Shown: positions 9,991 to 19,034, counted from the stretch's first letter. The stretch is 64,000 nt of DNA from Nisaea denitrificans DSM 18348 (GCF_000426505.1 NZ_KE384532.1:358410-422409), one strand, 5' to 3'. Numbers and translations are program-made. The notes: generated by a model from the sequence alone, not told the origin.

Positions 9991-10019
9991 TTTTGTGCCG
10001 TTTGTTGGCCCGGCGTCGA

Positions 10020-10766
10020 TCAGGAAAAGCCAGTGCTGGCGACGATGTACAAGCCGAGGGTAAGGACGCCCGCGAAGAAAACCTGCCGGAAGCGGGCCTC
10101 CGACAGATATCCGCGGATCTTGCGTCCGAGCACCATCCCGAGGACGGCGGGGATCAGGCCGAGTGCGGATGCGAGGCCGAGTTCCGGGTTGATATGCGCG
10201 CCGTGCCCGAGCGCGAGGGCCAGAGCCGCCGTGGACAGCATGAACAGCATGCCCATGGCTTGAACCAGCATATCCCGTTGCATGCCCATCGCCTGCAGAT
10301 AGAGCACGCCCGGAACCATGAAGGAGCCTGTCATTCCGGTCAGGATACCATTGGTTATTCCGAACAGCGGGCCGCTCCGGAACGCAGTGCGCGCCGACAT
10401 CGAAAACCGGAAGCCGGCAAGGCCGGTGGCGGCATAGGTGATCAGCAACAGGCCGAGCAGGGCGGAGAGATAGGACAAGTCAATACGGCTGAGAGCCTGG
10501 GCGCCGATCCAGATCGTTACCGTGGCCGTGAGCAGAAAAGGCCAGGTCTTTCGCAGGATTTCCCGCATGTGCCCGCCGACGGCGGCTTGCCAGAGATTGG
10601 TCGCCAGTGACGGGACGATGAGCAGGGCCATGGCGCTGGGCAGATCGAGCAGCAGCGTCATCAGGCCGAGCGTGATGGTGGGAAGCCCGAGCCCGATCAC
10701 GCCTTTGACCGTTCCGGCGAGGAAAAAGGTCGCGGCGGCCGCGGCGAGAAGCGTTGGGTCTTGCAT
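10020..10766 (-). CDS. TauE/SafE (TSUP) family permease
   Basis: Membrane protein of 248 residues with seven to eight hydrophobic segments. It has the two TSUP signatures: FLAGTVKGVIGLGLPT in the first helix hairpin and GPLFGITNGILTGMTGSF in the second half, reflecting the internal duplication of the family. TSUP members export or import sulfite, sulfoacetate, sulfonates or thiosulfate; substrate cannot be read from sequence, and no sulfur gene is adjacent to guide it. It is convergent with groEL and 44 bases downstream of the HAD phosphatase gene on the same strand, so it may be the last gene of the 12.3-10.0 kb minus-strand unit. Confidence 0.88.
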   Translation of the reverse strand: MQDPTLLAAAAATFFLAGTVKGVIGLGLPTITLGLMTLLLDLPSAMALLIVPSLATNLWQAAVGGHMREILRKTWPFLLTATVTIWIGAQALSRIDLSYLSALLGLLLITYAATGLAGFRFSMSARTAFRSGPLFGITNGILTGMTGSFMVPGVLYLQAMGMQRDMLVQAMGMLFMLSTAALALALGHGAHINPELGLASALGLIPAVLGMVLGRKIRGYLSEARFRQVFFAGVLTLGLYIVASTGFS

Positions 10767-10810
10767 GGCCTCAGTCTAGCCGGTCTGGCAGGCGCGGCAA
10801 TGCATGGGTG

Positions 10811-11437
10811 TCAGATCAGAGAAAGCGCCCGGCATTTTTGCAGGCAGGCATCCGGCCCATCGAACAGATGTGTCTCGAAGCCGAGCGCGCTGGCGGATGC
10901 TATGTTCGCGGCACTGTCATCAATGAAGAGCGTGCGTTCCGGGGTGATGCCGAACCGGTCGATACAGAGCTGGAAGATCGCCGGGTCCGGCTTCTTCATG
11001 CGCTCGGCGCCAGAGACCACGACGTCCTCGAATTCGTTGAGGAAGTCGAATCGCCTCCGTGTGTCGTCGAAGGTCTCGACACCGAAATTCGTCAGCCCGT
11101 AGATCCTGGTGCCTGCCGCTTTCATCTGCCGTTTGGCAGCGACCATGGGCTCGATCGCGCCCGGTATCATCTCCTGGAACCGATCGTAGAAGGCCCGGAT
11201 CTGGTCGGCATGTTCCGGATGGTGCGGGATCAGTGTTGCGATCTGTTCCTCCGGGCTGCGGCCGAGATCGTGCTGGACATGCCAGCCCATGGTGCAGATG
11301 TCCGTCAGGAATCGGGTCACGCGCTCTTCATCGGCGGAGCCGTCTTCTTTCACGAAGATGCTGCGATAAAGGTGACGGGGATCCCACTCGATGAGGACGT
11401 TTCCAACATCGAACAGAACGGCGTCGATGGCCGTCAT
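10811..11437 (-). CDS. HAD-IA family phosphatase, YihX-like
   Basis: Cytosolic hydrolase of 208 residues. Motif I is VLFDVGNVLIEWDP (nucleophile Asp9), as in the YihX and epoxide-hydrolase-N branch of HAD-IA proteins; the cap domain spans about 17-85; motif II is YGLTNFG; motif III/IV is KKPDPAIFQ and LFIDDSAANI. YihX dephosphorylates glucose 1-phosphate, but related members differ, so the substrate is open. The start codon overlaps the stop of the upstream dehydrogenase-like gene by one base (TAATG), showing translational coupling. Confidence 0.87.
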   Translation of the reverse strand: MTAIDAVLFDVGNVLIEWDPRHLYRSIFVKEDGSADEERVTRFLTDICTMGWHVQHDLGRSPEEQIATLIPHHPEHADQIRAFYDRFQEMIPGAIEPMVAAKRQMKAAGTRIYGLTNFGVETFDDTRRRFDFLNEFEDVVVSGAERMKKPDPAIFQLCIDRFGITPERTLFIDDSAANIASASALGFETHLFDGPDACLQKCRALSLI

Positions 11438-12342
11438 TAATCTTCCTTCCGGCTTTCGGCGATCTCGAGAATGAGCGAGGAAATGTTCAGGTCGCCCTGG
11501 GAGTTGTCCAGCAAGCTCTGCCAGTGCTCGGCATTGTTGGCGAGCCCCTTCAGCTCCATACCGACCGTGCGGGCCAGCTCCAGCGCCTGATTGGCCAGCT
11601 CGGCCTGCTCGCGAACGGTGCGGCCGGCCCGAAATTCGCGGTCGGCCATGCGGCGCCCGCTTTCCGACAGTACGGCACCGCCTACAGCACTGTCGGCGAG
11701 GGCCGCCAGCAAGGCGTCGGCTTCGACCCCGGAGGCAGCGGCCAGCGCCAAGCCTTCAGCGAGGGCCTGGACCATCTGGCCATGGATGGCGGCTCCGCAG
11801 GTCCGGATTGCCTGACCCGAGCCGACCGGTCCTGCGTGCAGGACTTTGGTTCCGAGAGCATTGAGGAAGGGCCAGATCCGGGCGAGCGCCATGTCGGTGC
11901 CGCCAATGGAGATGGTTCCGCCCAGCGCGGTTTCGGTCACCGGTGCGTCGAGCCAGATCCGACCGCTTTGCCGCACACGATCTGCGAAATTCCGGGTCGG
12001 CTCTGGCGGGGTCTCGCCGATATCGACGATCAGGCCGTCGGGTGGTGTCCCGTGCAATACGCCATAGCGATCTTCTTCCAGATCGAACACGACCCGTTCG
12101 AGTGCCGCGTCGCTGTTGACGGCGATCAGGGTCGCTTCGGTATAGCGGGCAACATCGCGGGGACAGGGCTCGACCTCAATCAGGGGATGGGCTTCCCCGA
12201 GCGCGGCTGCTTTCTCTGTGTTCTGGGTCCAGACATGCAGGCGCGCACCTGCATCCGTCAGTTTGCGGGCGACTGCGAGGCCGCGCCGGCCGAGGCCGAC
12301 GAGACCAATTCTGCGTCCATCGAGCGGTTTTGGGGCTGGCAT
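11437..12342 (-). CDS. 3-hydroxyisobutyrate dehydrogenase-like protein with altered catalytic site
   Basis: Protein of 301 residues with the beta-hydroxyacid dehydrogenase fold. The N-terminal Rossmann motif GLVGLGRRGLAVARKL is intact for NAD(P). The substrate motif is eroded: DAPVTETALGGTISIGG has lost the SGG of the family's DAPVSGG. At the catalytic helix, GPVGSGQAIRTCGAAI carries Arg where the essential Lys should be, and the following Asn is missing. The window's other family member (58913-59794) keeps both. It is therefore likely inactive as a classic dehydrogenase, or an imine-reductase-like variant. It is translationally coupled to the HAD phosphatase downstream. Confidence 0.8.
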   Translation of the reverse strand: MPAPKPLDGRRIGLVGLGRRGLAVARKLTDAGARLHVWTQNTEKAAALGEAHPLIEVEPCPRDVARYTEATLIAVNSDAALERVVFDLEEDRYGVLHGTPPDGLIVDIGETPPEPTRNFADRVRQSGRIWLDAPVTETALGGTISIGGTDMALARIWPFLNALGTKVLHAGPVGSGQAIRTCGAAIHGQMVQALAEGLALAAASGVEADALLAALADSAVGGAVLSESGRRMADREFRAGRTVREQAELANQALELARTVGMELKGLANNAEHWQSLLDNSQGDLNISSLILEIAESRKED

Positions 12343-12358
12343 GATGCCGCCCGTCTCC

Positions 12359-12763
12359 TCAGGGTCTAGCGTAGCGCGCGGCGGATCCGCGCTCGATCGC
12401 TGCGGCGGTCAGCCGGTCGACATTTAGTTCATGGCGGAGCATTTCGAGGAACCGCAATTCTTCCTGGGTTGCCGTTCCATCGGCAGCGACGACATCACAG
12501 GCCAGAGCGTATGCGGTCGCGCGGAGTTTCTCCGGCAAGGTACGCTTGATCTGGTCGACAGCGGCATCGAGGCCGTCGGCTTCGCTCAACAGATCGATCG
12601 CCGAGCTGGCGATCTGACCGAAATTGCCGGTCTCGAAATCCTGGAAGATTGGCAGCACGTTGATGATCTCGCCGATCGTGTTCAGCTCTTCGTCATCGAC
12701 ATTGCCGTCTGCGGCCGCACTCAGGACCATGGCATAAATCAGGGCGGAGTGGGTTGTGATCAT
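12359..12763 (-). CDS. TerB-like protein
   Basis: Protein of 134 residues, all-helical, with the two acidic metal-binding loops of the TerB/TerD-associated domain: SAAADGNVDDEEL (about 16-28) and VAADGTATQEEL (about 92-103). TerB domains bind metal and occur in stress and tellurite response systems; single-domain copies like this are common in alphaproteobacteria with no known role. No terCDEZ genes are nearby. It ends 16 bases before the dehydrogenase-like gene on the same strand and may head that operon. It diverges from the amidase gene across 190 bases. Confidence 0.75.
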   Translation of the reverse strand: MITTHSALIYAMVLSAAADGNVDDEELNTIGEIINVLPIFQDFETGNFGQIASSAIDLLSEADGLDAAVDQIKRTLPEKLRATAYALACDVVAADGTATQEELRFLEMLRHELNVDRLTAAAIERGSAARYARP

Positions 12764-12953
12764 CGCTCGCCTGGCTCTCTAAATTACGTGTACGCCCAAG
12801 GATATAGCGGCTCACGACCATTAGCGATACCCCGGAGTGCGGCTGGCGGTGCAATTCCGCACGGCCCCGGATCAGTGTCGTGGCACAACGCATCTTCCTC
12901 GTGCTTGGTTGTCGGCGCTAGTCTGGCTTTCGAACAAGGCACAAACGAGGCAG

Positions 12954-14363
12954 ATGGGGGCAGATGCTGTGGCGAAATTACCAGAAGATCCGTTCGAAAA
13001 GGGCGGCATAGTCGGGTTTGCGAAGGATCTCCGTGCCGGCCGGACCAGCAGCGAGGCCGCGACGCTGGCCTGTCTTGAGCGGATCGATGCGCTCGATGGC
13101 AAAATCGGAGCCTTCCAGCATGTGGCGGCCGAAAGTGCCTTGCGCACCGCCCAGGCGATGGATGGCCTGTTGCGTGCGGGTACCGATCTGGGCCCGCTGA
13201 TGGGCGTGCCGATGGCGGTGAAGGACATCTATGCAGTCGAGGGCATGCCGACCACGAACGGCTCTCTGATCGAGTCCGCCGACATCACCGGCCCCGAGGG
13301 CAGCTATGTGAAGTCCCTGAAGCGCGGTGGTGCTGTGGTCCTGGGCAAGACCAAGACCGTTGAATTTGCGCTTGGAGCGACCGGAGTTAACGAAGCGCGC
13401 GGCACACCCTGGAACCCGTGGGATCTCGATACACACCGCTTTCCCGGTGGCTCCTCCAGCGGTTCCGCGGCAGCGACGGCGGCGGGGATGTGCGCTTTTG
13501 CGCTGGGCTCGGACACCGGCGGCTCGATCCGCATTCCGGCGGCGCTCTGCGGTCTGTTCGGCCAGAAGACCAGTGTCGGCCTGATCCCGACTGACGGGGT
13601 GTTTCCGCTTTCGCCTACGCTCGACAGTCTCGGGCCGCTCTGCCGAACTGCGGCGGATGCAGCGCTTGTGCATGGAGCGACCTCTGCCATATCGATGCCA
13701 CAGCCGGCGGCGGCAAGTGCGCTGCGCCTCGGGGTGCCGCGGGGTTTCTTTTTCGAGGATCTCGACGATGCGGTCGCCGATTGCGTGGAGAAGGCCCTTG
13801 CTGCACTTCGCGAGGCGGGGGTGGAGCTGGTCGAACTGACAGCGGAAGATCTGCCGGACCCGCGTGAGCGGGAGACTGTATTCCCGACCATTGTCGGCCC
13901 GGAAGTGCTGGCCAGCCTCGGTATTGACCGGTTCACGGCCGGACGTGACGGAATGGATAGCGTGACCGCAATGAGAGCCTCTATCGGGCTTGATGTCTCG
14001 GCGGTCGATTATGCCCTGGCCTGTCGCCGACACGCGGCGTTGAAACCGCTTGCTGACAAGGCTTTGCGCAATCTCGACGGGATTGTCATGCCGGCAACGC
14101 CAATGGTCGCGATGCCGCTTGCCGATCTGCAGGCGCCGGAAGGTGCCGCGCGTTCGATGGCGGCGTCCCGCAACACGCAGCCGGGCAATCTCTGGAACCT
14201 TTGCGGGATTTCCCTGCCGGTGCACCAGTACGGCTCGGACCTGCCGGTGGGCCTGCAGATCCTTTGCCGTCACGGCATGGATGCGCATGCTCTGTCGGTC
14301 GGTCTTGCCGTCGAGGCCATCGTTGGCCGACCGGGATCGCCGGTCCTGGCCGCCGCTGTCTGA
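12954..14363 (+). CDS. Amidase signature family hydrolase
   Basis: Protein of 469 residues. The Ser-cisSer-Lys triad is present: Lys90 in MAVKDIY, Ser167 in FPGGSSSGSAAA and nucleophile Ser191 in GSDTGGSIRIPAA. It is a single-domain member with no signal peptide. It resembles GatA but lacks gatB and gatC neighbours, and the C-terminal half is unlike GatA, so a stand-alone amidase (aryl or acyl amide, or allophanate-hydrolase-like) is more likely. The frame opens at 12837, but the first 39 codons look non-coding; ATG 12954 or GTG 12969 are plausible starts, the first preceded by GAGG. Confidence 0.88.
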   Translation: MGADAVAKLPEDPFEKGGIVGFAKDLRAGRTSSEAATLACLERIDALDGKIGAFQHVAAESALRTAQAMDGLLRAGTDLGPLMGVPMAVKDIYAVEGMPTTNGSLIESADITGPEGSYVKSLKRGGAVVLGKTKTVEFALGATGVNEARGTPWNPWDLDTHRFPGGSSSGSAAATAAGMCAFALGSDTGGSIRIPAALCGLFGQKTSVGLIPTDGVFPLSPTLDSLGPLCRTAADAALVHGATSAISMPQPAAASALRLGVPRGFFFEDLDDAVADCVEKALAALREAGVELVELTAEDLPDPRERETVFPTIVGPEVLASLGIDRFTAGRDGMDSVTAMRASIGLDVSAVDYALACRRHAALKPLADKALRNLDGIVMPATPMVAMPLADLQAPEGAARSMAASRNTQPGNLWNLCGISLPVHQYGSDLPVGLQILCRHGMDAHALSVGLAVEAIVGRPGSPVLAAAV

Positions 14364-14377
14364 CGGAAGGTTGGTTG

Positions 14378-14396
14378 ACCGGGCCTAGTGCCCGGT
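14378..14396. terminator. Small hairpin between convergent amidase and SulP genes
   Basis: ACCGGGC / GCCCGGT, 7 bp, with loop CTAGT. It lacks a T-run; the SulP stop codon lies in the loop. A weak two-way terminator at best. Confidence 0.35.
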
Positions 14397-16001
14397 GCCG
14401 ACCTGTCCGGTTTTGAGGTCGTAGTCGGTCGCAACGCCGTAAGTCGGATCTTCATCGTCGCGCTCTTCCACGAGCTGACCGGCCTTGCCGAGAAGGATCT
14501 TGCAGTCGCGGCTCAGATGCCGGAGCTGCAGCCGCTTGCCGAGCTCGTCATAGCGCGTGGCGAGGCTTTCGATGGCCTGCAGGCCGGAATGGTCGACGAC
14601 GCGGGAATTCATGAAGTCGATCACCACGCGGTCGGGATCTTCCTTTGGTGTGAACTGGGACAGGAAGCTTTCCGTCGAGCCGAAGAAAAGCGGTCCTTCC
14701 AGGCTGTAGATCTTGGCGCCGGAGACGTCGATGCCCGAGACGGCATGCATCCGGGTGGCCGCGTTCCAGGCATAGAACAAAGCTGACAGGATCACGCCGA
14801 CGATCACCGCGACCGCGAGGTCCGTCATCACGGTGACGGCGGTGACGAGCACGATCAGCAGTGCGTCCTTGCGCGGGATGCGGCGCATGATCATGAGGCT
14901 CTTCCAGGCGAAGGTGCCGATCACCACCATGAACATCACACCGACCAGGGCCGCCAGCGGGATCTGCTCAATCAGGCCGGAGGCAAACAGGATGAAGCTG
15001 AGCAGGAACAGCGCGGCCGAGATGCCGGAGATCCGGGTGCGGCCACCGGATTTCACGTTGATCACGCTTTGCCCGATCATGGCGCAGCCGCCCATGCCGC
15101 CGAAGAACCCGGTAACCGTGTTCGCGATGCCCTGGGCCAGACATTCCTTGGAGGCGCCGCCCTTGGTCTCTGTCATGTCGGCGACGACGTTCAGGGTCAG
15201 CAGGCTTTCGATCAGGCCGATAGCTGCGAGAATGAGGGAGTATGGCAGAATGATCTGCAGCATCTCGAGCGACAGCGGCACCATCGGGATATGGAAGGCT
15301 GGCAGACCGCCCTTGATGCTCGCCAGATCGCCGACCCGCGGCAGGTCCAGATTGAAACCGATGACAATCAGCGAGACGATGCCGACAGCGGCGAGCGGCG
15401 CCGGAATGAATTTGGTAATGCGCGGCACCACGTAAATCAGCGCCATCGTGAGTGCGGTGAAGCCGAGCATGAGATAGAGCGGCTCGCCGGTCATCCACTC
15501 CATGCCGCCGTCCGGTGTCTTCATCTTGAACTGGCCAAGCTGGGCCAGGAAGATGACGATGGCGAGGCCGTTGACGAAACCGAGCATGACGGGATGCGGT
15601 ACCATGCGGATGAATTTGCCCCAGCGCATGACGCCGGCGATCATTTGCAGCAGTCCCATCAGCACGACGGTGGCGAACAGATATTCGACGCCATGCCGAA
15701 TCACCAGATCGACCATGACGACCGCCAGCGCCCCTGTGGCGCCGGAAATCATGCCCGGGCGGCCGCCGATGAGCGCGGTGATGAGGCCGACGATGAAGGC
15801 CGCATAAAGGCCGACCAGCGGATGCACATGCGCGACGAAGGCGAAAGCGACGGCTTCCGGCACCAGTGCGAGGGCAACGGTCAGGCCTGCCAGGACATCA
15901 GCCTTGAACTGGAGCGGGGTCAGCTTTTTGTCCCCGTCGTTTTTTCCTGTCATGGAAGACATAAGCGATTTCATCGCTGGCAACATGGGAGCGCGTCTCA
16001 T
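14385..16001 (-). CDS. SulP family anion transporter with STAS domain
   Basis: Membrane protein of about 538 residues: ten to twelve helices (about 35-410) followed by a cytosolic STAS domain (about 430-530). The first-helix SulP signature is visible (DVLAGLTVALALVPEAVAFAF) and the core has GGMGGCAMIGQSVINV. The STAS phosphorylation-like loop reads MNSRVVDHSGLQAIESL. Family members carry sulfate, bicarbonate or dicarboxylates; the PEAVAFA and MGGCAMIGQ motifs occur in the short BicA-like group, so bicarbonate is a fair guess. Several ATGs (16001, 15983, 15974, 15962, 15953) compete and none has a strong binding site. Its stop lies inside a hairpin (14378-14396) that separates it from the convergent amidase. 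Confidence 0.88.
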   Translation of the reverse strand: MRRAPMLPAMKSLMSSMTGKNDGDKKLTPLQFKADVLAGLTVALALVPEAVAFAFVAHVHPLVGLYAAFIVGLITALIGGRPGMISGATGALAVVMVDLVIRHGVEYLFATVVLMGLLQMIAGVMRWGKFIRMVPHPVMLGFVNGLAIVIFLAQLGQFKMKTPDGGMEWMTGEPLYLMLGFTALTMALIYVVPRITKFIPAPLAAVGIVSLIVIGFNLDLPRVGDLASIKGGLPAFHIPMVPLSLEMLQIILPYSLILAAIGLIESLLTLNVVADMTETKGGASKECLAQGIANTVTGFFGGMGGCAMIGQSVINVKSGGRTRISGISAALFLLSFILFASGLIEQIPLAALVGVMFMVVIGTFAWKSLMIMRRIPRKDALLIVLVTAVTVMTDLAVAVIVGVILSALFYAWNAATRMHAVSGIDVSGAKIYSLEGPLFFGSTESFLSQFTPKEDPDRVVIDFMNSRVVDHSGLQAIESLATRYDELGKRLQLRHLSRDCKILLGKAGQLVEERDDEDPTYGVATDYDLKTGQVGTGH

Positions 16002-16254
16002 TCGTCAGTTTTGGTTTCGGGGAGCCCGACGCTCACTCTTCCATCCCCGAACAGTTTATCCGGGCACGCAGGAGAGAGCATCATCTGCCGCACTTATGAC
16101 AGAATCGCACGATTGTCTCAATGGAATTGTGCAACGCAACATTGCATGCGTGGCTTGCGCGACTCAGGATGTTTTTAACGAACTATCTGAAATTAATGAA
16201 CTTTAAATTAAGACGGCTCGGTTTTGCCGTTTCCGCAAGGCTCCGCCTATCCCG

Positions 16255-18552
16255 TCAGCCAGCCGCGAAATCGAAGATATCCTCTTCCTGCGCATTGTGG
16301 ATGCGAACCAGGGCGTCGACGGATTCGATGATCCGCTGGGCGTCTCGGATCAGGTAGCGGTCCGCTTCCTCTTCGCCTACGCCAGACACCAGTCGGTCGA
16401 GCAGGCGGCCGAGATGCTGGATTTCCCTGTGTGCCCGGCTCATGGCCGCCAGCCCGTGTGCATTGCCCAGATGAGGGACGAGCTGAGGATAGATCGTGTC
16501 CTCGTCTTCTCGCTCGTGCGGGACGATCTCGTCATTGATGATGCGGTTTGCGTCGGCGATATGGGCCAACGCCTCGGCGCCCTGTGCATCGTCCAGCGCG
16601 TCGGCATGGGCGCGCAGCTGGTCGAGCCAGCTTTCGACTTCCTCGTGCTCCTTGCGCAACAACCGGGCTGCTTCCTCTGGCAGGCTCGACCGTATACCGA
16701 GGCCTGGAGGAACCAGTGCACGAAGCGCATTCAGGATGACCGCGACGTCGATGGCTTCCTGCAGGATGGCGCCGGCGACCGGGGTCAGGTGGCCGGCGGC
16801 GGCAAAGCCCATGGCGACGAGGGACAGCGCCATGCCGGCGACGATGCTTTCGATGGCGATGCGCCGGGAGCGTTTGGCGATGGCAATCGCATCGGCCACC
16901 CGGTCGAGCCGGTCGACCAGGACCACGGCGTCGGCCGCCTCCGAGCTGGCGCTGGCTCCGCGCGCACCCATGGCGATGCCGATATCGGCGGCCGCCAGGG
17001 CCGGCGCGTCGTTGATGCCGTCCCCGACCATCAGGGTGGAATGACGCTTTTTCTCGAACTCGACCGCATCGACCTTGTCGGCGGGCACCCGGTTGGCCAG
17101 CACCGCATCCAGATCGAGCGCGGCACCGATGGTCTCCGCCGCATCGGCATGGTCGCCGGTGACCATGACGATGCGGCCGATCCCGGCCTCGCGCAGGGCG
17201 CGGATGGCGCGCGGCGCTTCCCGGCGCAGGCTGTCGCCGAGCAGCAGGGCGCCGACCAGCTCGCCGTCGATGGTGACGAAGACGGACAGGGCAGAGCGCC
17301 AGGAGGCGCGGCGCTGGGCCCGGTCAACCCATGTCGCGCGCTGATTGCCGCCGGTGGTCATGGTCAGGCTGCCGGCCGCGATCCGTCTGCCCTCGACCAT
17401 GCCGGCAAGACCGGCGCCAAGGTCCTCGCGCACATCCGTCGGCGGCACCAGCGTCAACCCGCGGGCCTCGGCGGCGTTCACGATGGCCTGGGCGATGACG
17501 TGATGGGAGGCCTGTTCCAGACAGGCGGCGAGGCGCAGCACTTCGCTCGGGTCCGCACCCGGCGCGGTTTCCACCGCGACCAGCCGGGCGCCGCCGATGG
17601 TCAGTGTGCCGGTCTTGTCGAACAGGATCGTGTAGGCCCTCGCCATTGCTTCGAGTGCGGCGCCGCCCTTGACCAACACGCCGCGTCTGGCTGCCTGCGA
17701 GACGCCGGAAATGAAGGCGACCGGGGCGGCCAGGATCAGTGGGCAGGGTGTGGCCACGACCAGCACGGCAAGACCGCGCACCGGGTCGCCGGACAGGATC
17801 CAGGCGCCGCCTGCAACCACGACTGACAGCGGCAGCAGCAGGAGGGCGAACCGGTCGGCCAGCCGGATGAAGGGCGCTTGCGCGGTCTGCGCCGCCGCGA
17901 CCATGGCAACGATCCCGGCATAGGTGCTCTCGCTGGCCGTGGCGGTGGCCTGCAAGGTGAAGGGCACGCCTGCATTGATGGCGCCGCTGCGCACCGGCTC
18001 GCCGGCATGGCGCTGCACCGGGATCGGCTCTCCCGTAAGGGCCGACTCGTCGATCACGATGTTCGACTCGGTACCGTTCTGCAGGATCACGCCATCGACC
18101 GGAATGATCTCGCCGGTACGGACCAGCAGCCGGTCGCGCTCCGCCACCTGCTCGATGTCGATATCCTCGAGCGTGCCGCCGGTATGGCGATGCGCGATGC
18201 GGGGCGCCCGGTCGGTCAGGCTCTTCAGGTTGCGCTCCGCCCGGGAGACGGCGAAATCTTCCAGCACATTGCCGCCGGCATACATCACCGCGACGACGAT
18301 TCCGGCCAGGGTTTCGCCGAGCGCCAGGGCGGCCGACATCGAGAGCAGGGCGACCGCATCGACGCCCATGCGGCCCGCCAGCAGGTCTCGCACAATGGTC
18401 ACCGCCAGCGAGACGACGACGGGCACGGTGGCAAGGCCCCAGATCCAGGCGGCGGCACCGTCTTTGTCGAGCTGCCAGGCGATGAGCCCGGCGATAAGTC
18501 CCGCAACGGCGATCCCGATCAGTAACCGGCCTAAAAGACGTGTTGAAATCAT
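16255..18552 (-). CDS. P1B-5-type metal-transporting ATPase with C-terminal hemerythrin-like domain
   Basis: Protein of 765 residues (ATG 18552, after a purine-rich AGAGAGAA). Core P-type motifs: DESALTGEP, the ion-site motif ATPCPLILA (Cys270-Pro271), the phosphorylated DKTGTL (Asp312) and VGDGINDAPALA. There is no N-terminal HMA domain. After the pump ends (about 610) comes a roughly 150-residue helical bundle with hemerythrin-type ligands: RKEHEEVES, PHEREDEDTIYP, SRAHREI and RIHNAQEED. The TPCPLI motif plus hemerythrin tail defines the P1B-5 group (for example Sinorhizobium Nia, linked to nickel and iron export). An O2- or redox-responsive di-iron tail gating metal efflux is inference. 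Divergent from the cNMP-binding gene. Confidence 0.88.
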   Translation of the reverse strand: MISTRLLGRLLIGIAVAGLIAGLIAWQLDKDGAAAWIWGLATVPVVVSLAVTIVRDLLAGRMGVDAVALLSMSAALALGETLAGIVVAVMYAGGNVLEDFAVSRAERNLKSLTDRAPRIAHRHTGGTLEDIDIEQVAERDRLLVRTGEIIPVDGVILQNGTESNIVIDESALTGEPIPVQRHAGEPVRSGAINAGVPFTLQATATASESTYAGIVAMVAAAQTAQAPFIRLADRFALLLLPLSVVVAGGAWILSGDPVRGLAVLVVATPCPLILAAPVAFISGVSQAARRGVLVKGGAALEAMARAYTILFDKTGTLTIGGARLVAVETAPGADPSEVLRLAACLEQASHHVIAQAIVNAAEARGLTLVPPTDVREDLGAGLAGMVEGRRIAAGSLTMTTGGNQRATWVDRAQRRASWRSALSVFVTIDGELVGALLLGDSLRREAPRAIRALREAGIGRIVMVTGDHADAAETIGAALDLDAVLANRVPADKVDAVEFEKKRHSTLMVGDGINDAPALAAADIGIAMGARGASASSEAADAVVLVDRLDRVADAIAIAKRSRRIAIESIVAGMALSLVAMGFAAAGHLTPVAGAILQEAIDVAVILNALRALVPPGLGIRSSLPEEAARLLRKEHEEVESWLDQLRAHADALDDAQGAEALAHIADANRIINDEIVPHEREDEDTIYPQLVPHLGNAHGLAAMSRAHREIQHLGRLLDRLVSGVGEEEADRYLIRDAQRIIESVDALVRIHNAQEEDIFDFAAG

Positions 18553-18647
18553 GGTTCTCTCTGTCACCCTGTGGGACACGTCATTGCGCTCATGTGACGA
18601 TCAGCGCTACGCATTTAACGGCATTGCGTATTAACGGGGGCTTACCG

Positions 18648-19034
18648 ATGCAATATAAAGAACCGCCTACACGGCGCTACAGCAAAGGGCAGAAGATCTT
18701 TGTCGAGGGCGACGAATCCCGGGAAGCATTTATCCTGCGCAGCGGGTCGGTCGAGGTTTCGATCGGCACGGGCAGCGATCGTAAAGTGCTCGACGTCATC
18801 ACCGCCAATCAGATGTTCGGGGAGATGGGGCTGATCGGGAATACGGCGCGCACGGCCACGGTCAAGTGTCTCGAGGAAACGGTGGTGACCGTGGTCGACC
18901 GAAAACTGATCGAGGCCAAGGTCGAAGAGATGGATCCCTATATCCGCTATCTGATGCAATCCCTGATCGACCGGTTGGCCCGGACCTCCAAGAAGGCAGC
19001 GAAGATGCGGCCCTGGGAGCTTTTGCCCCGTTAA
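18648..19034 (+). CDS. Stand-alone cyclic nucleotide-binding domain protein
   Basis: Protein of 128 residues made of one cNMP-binding beta-barrel and C-helix, with no HTH. The phosphate-binding cassette FGEMGLIGNTARTATV keeps the Glu and Arg that contact cyclic nucleotide. ATG 18648 follows GGGGG at a suitable distance; the longer frame upstream is not used. Such short proteins in Rhodospirillales are thought to act as sensors or partners rather than transcription factors. It lies between the metal ATPase (divergent, 95 bases) and the BKACE gene (61 bases downstream, same strand). Binding of cAMP or cGMP is plausible, not shown. Confidence 0.85.
   Translation: MQYKEPPTRRYSKGQKIFVEGDESREAFILRSGSVEVSIGTGSDRKVLDVITANQMFGEMGLIGNTARTATVKCLEETVVTVVDRKLIEAKVEEMDPYIRYLMQSLIDRLARTSKKAAKMRPWELLPR

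Noticed and set aside
12978..14288. Minus-strand frame of 436 codons inside the amidase gene
   Set aside because: Arg/His-rich shadow product; the plus-strand amidase with a complete triad explains the sequence.
13018..14363. GatA (Glu-tRNA amidotransferase subunit A) label for the amidase
   Set aside because: No gatB/gatC nearby and the C-terminal half does not read like GatA.
15069..16178. Plus-strand frame of 369 codons opposite the SulP gene
   Set aside because: Asp/Glu/His-rich antisense product without domains; SulP plus STAS on the minus strand is convincing.
16297..17826. Plus-strand frame of 509 codons opposite the metal ATPase
   Set aside because: Antisense shadow with Gly/Asp/Arg bias; P-type motifs are on the other strand.
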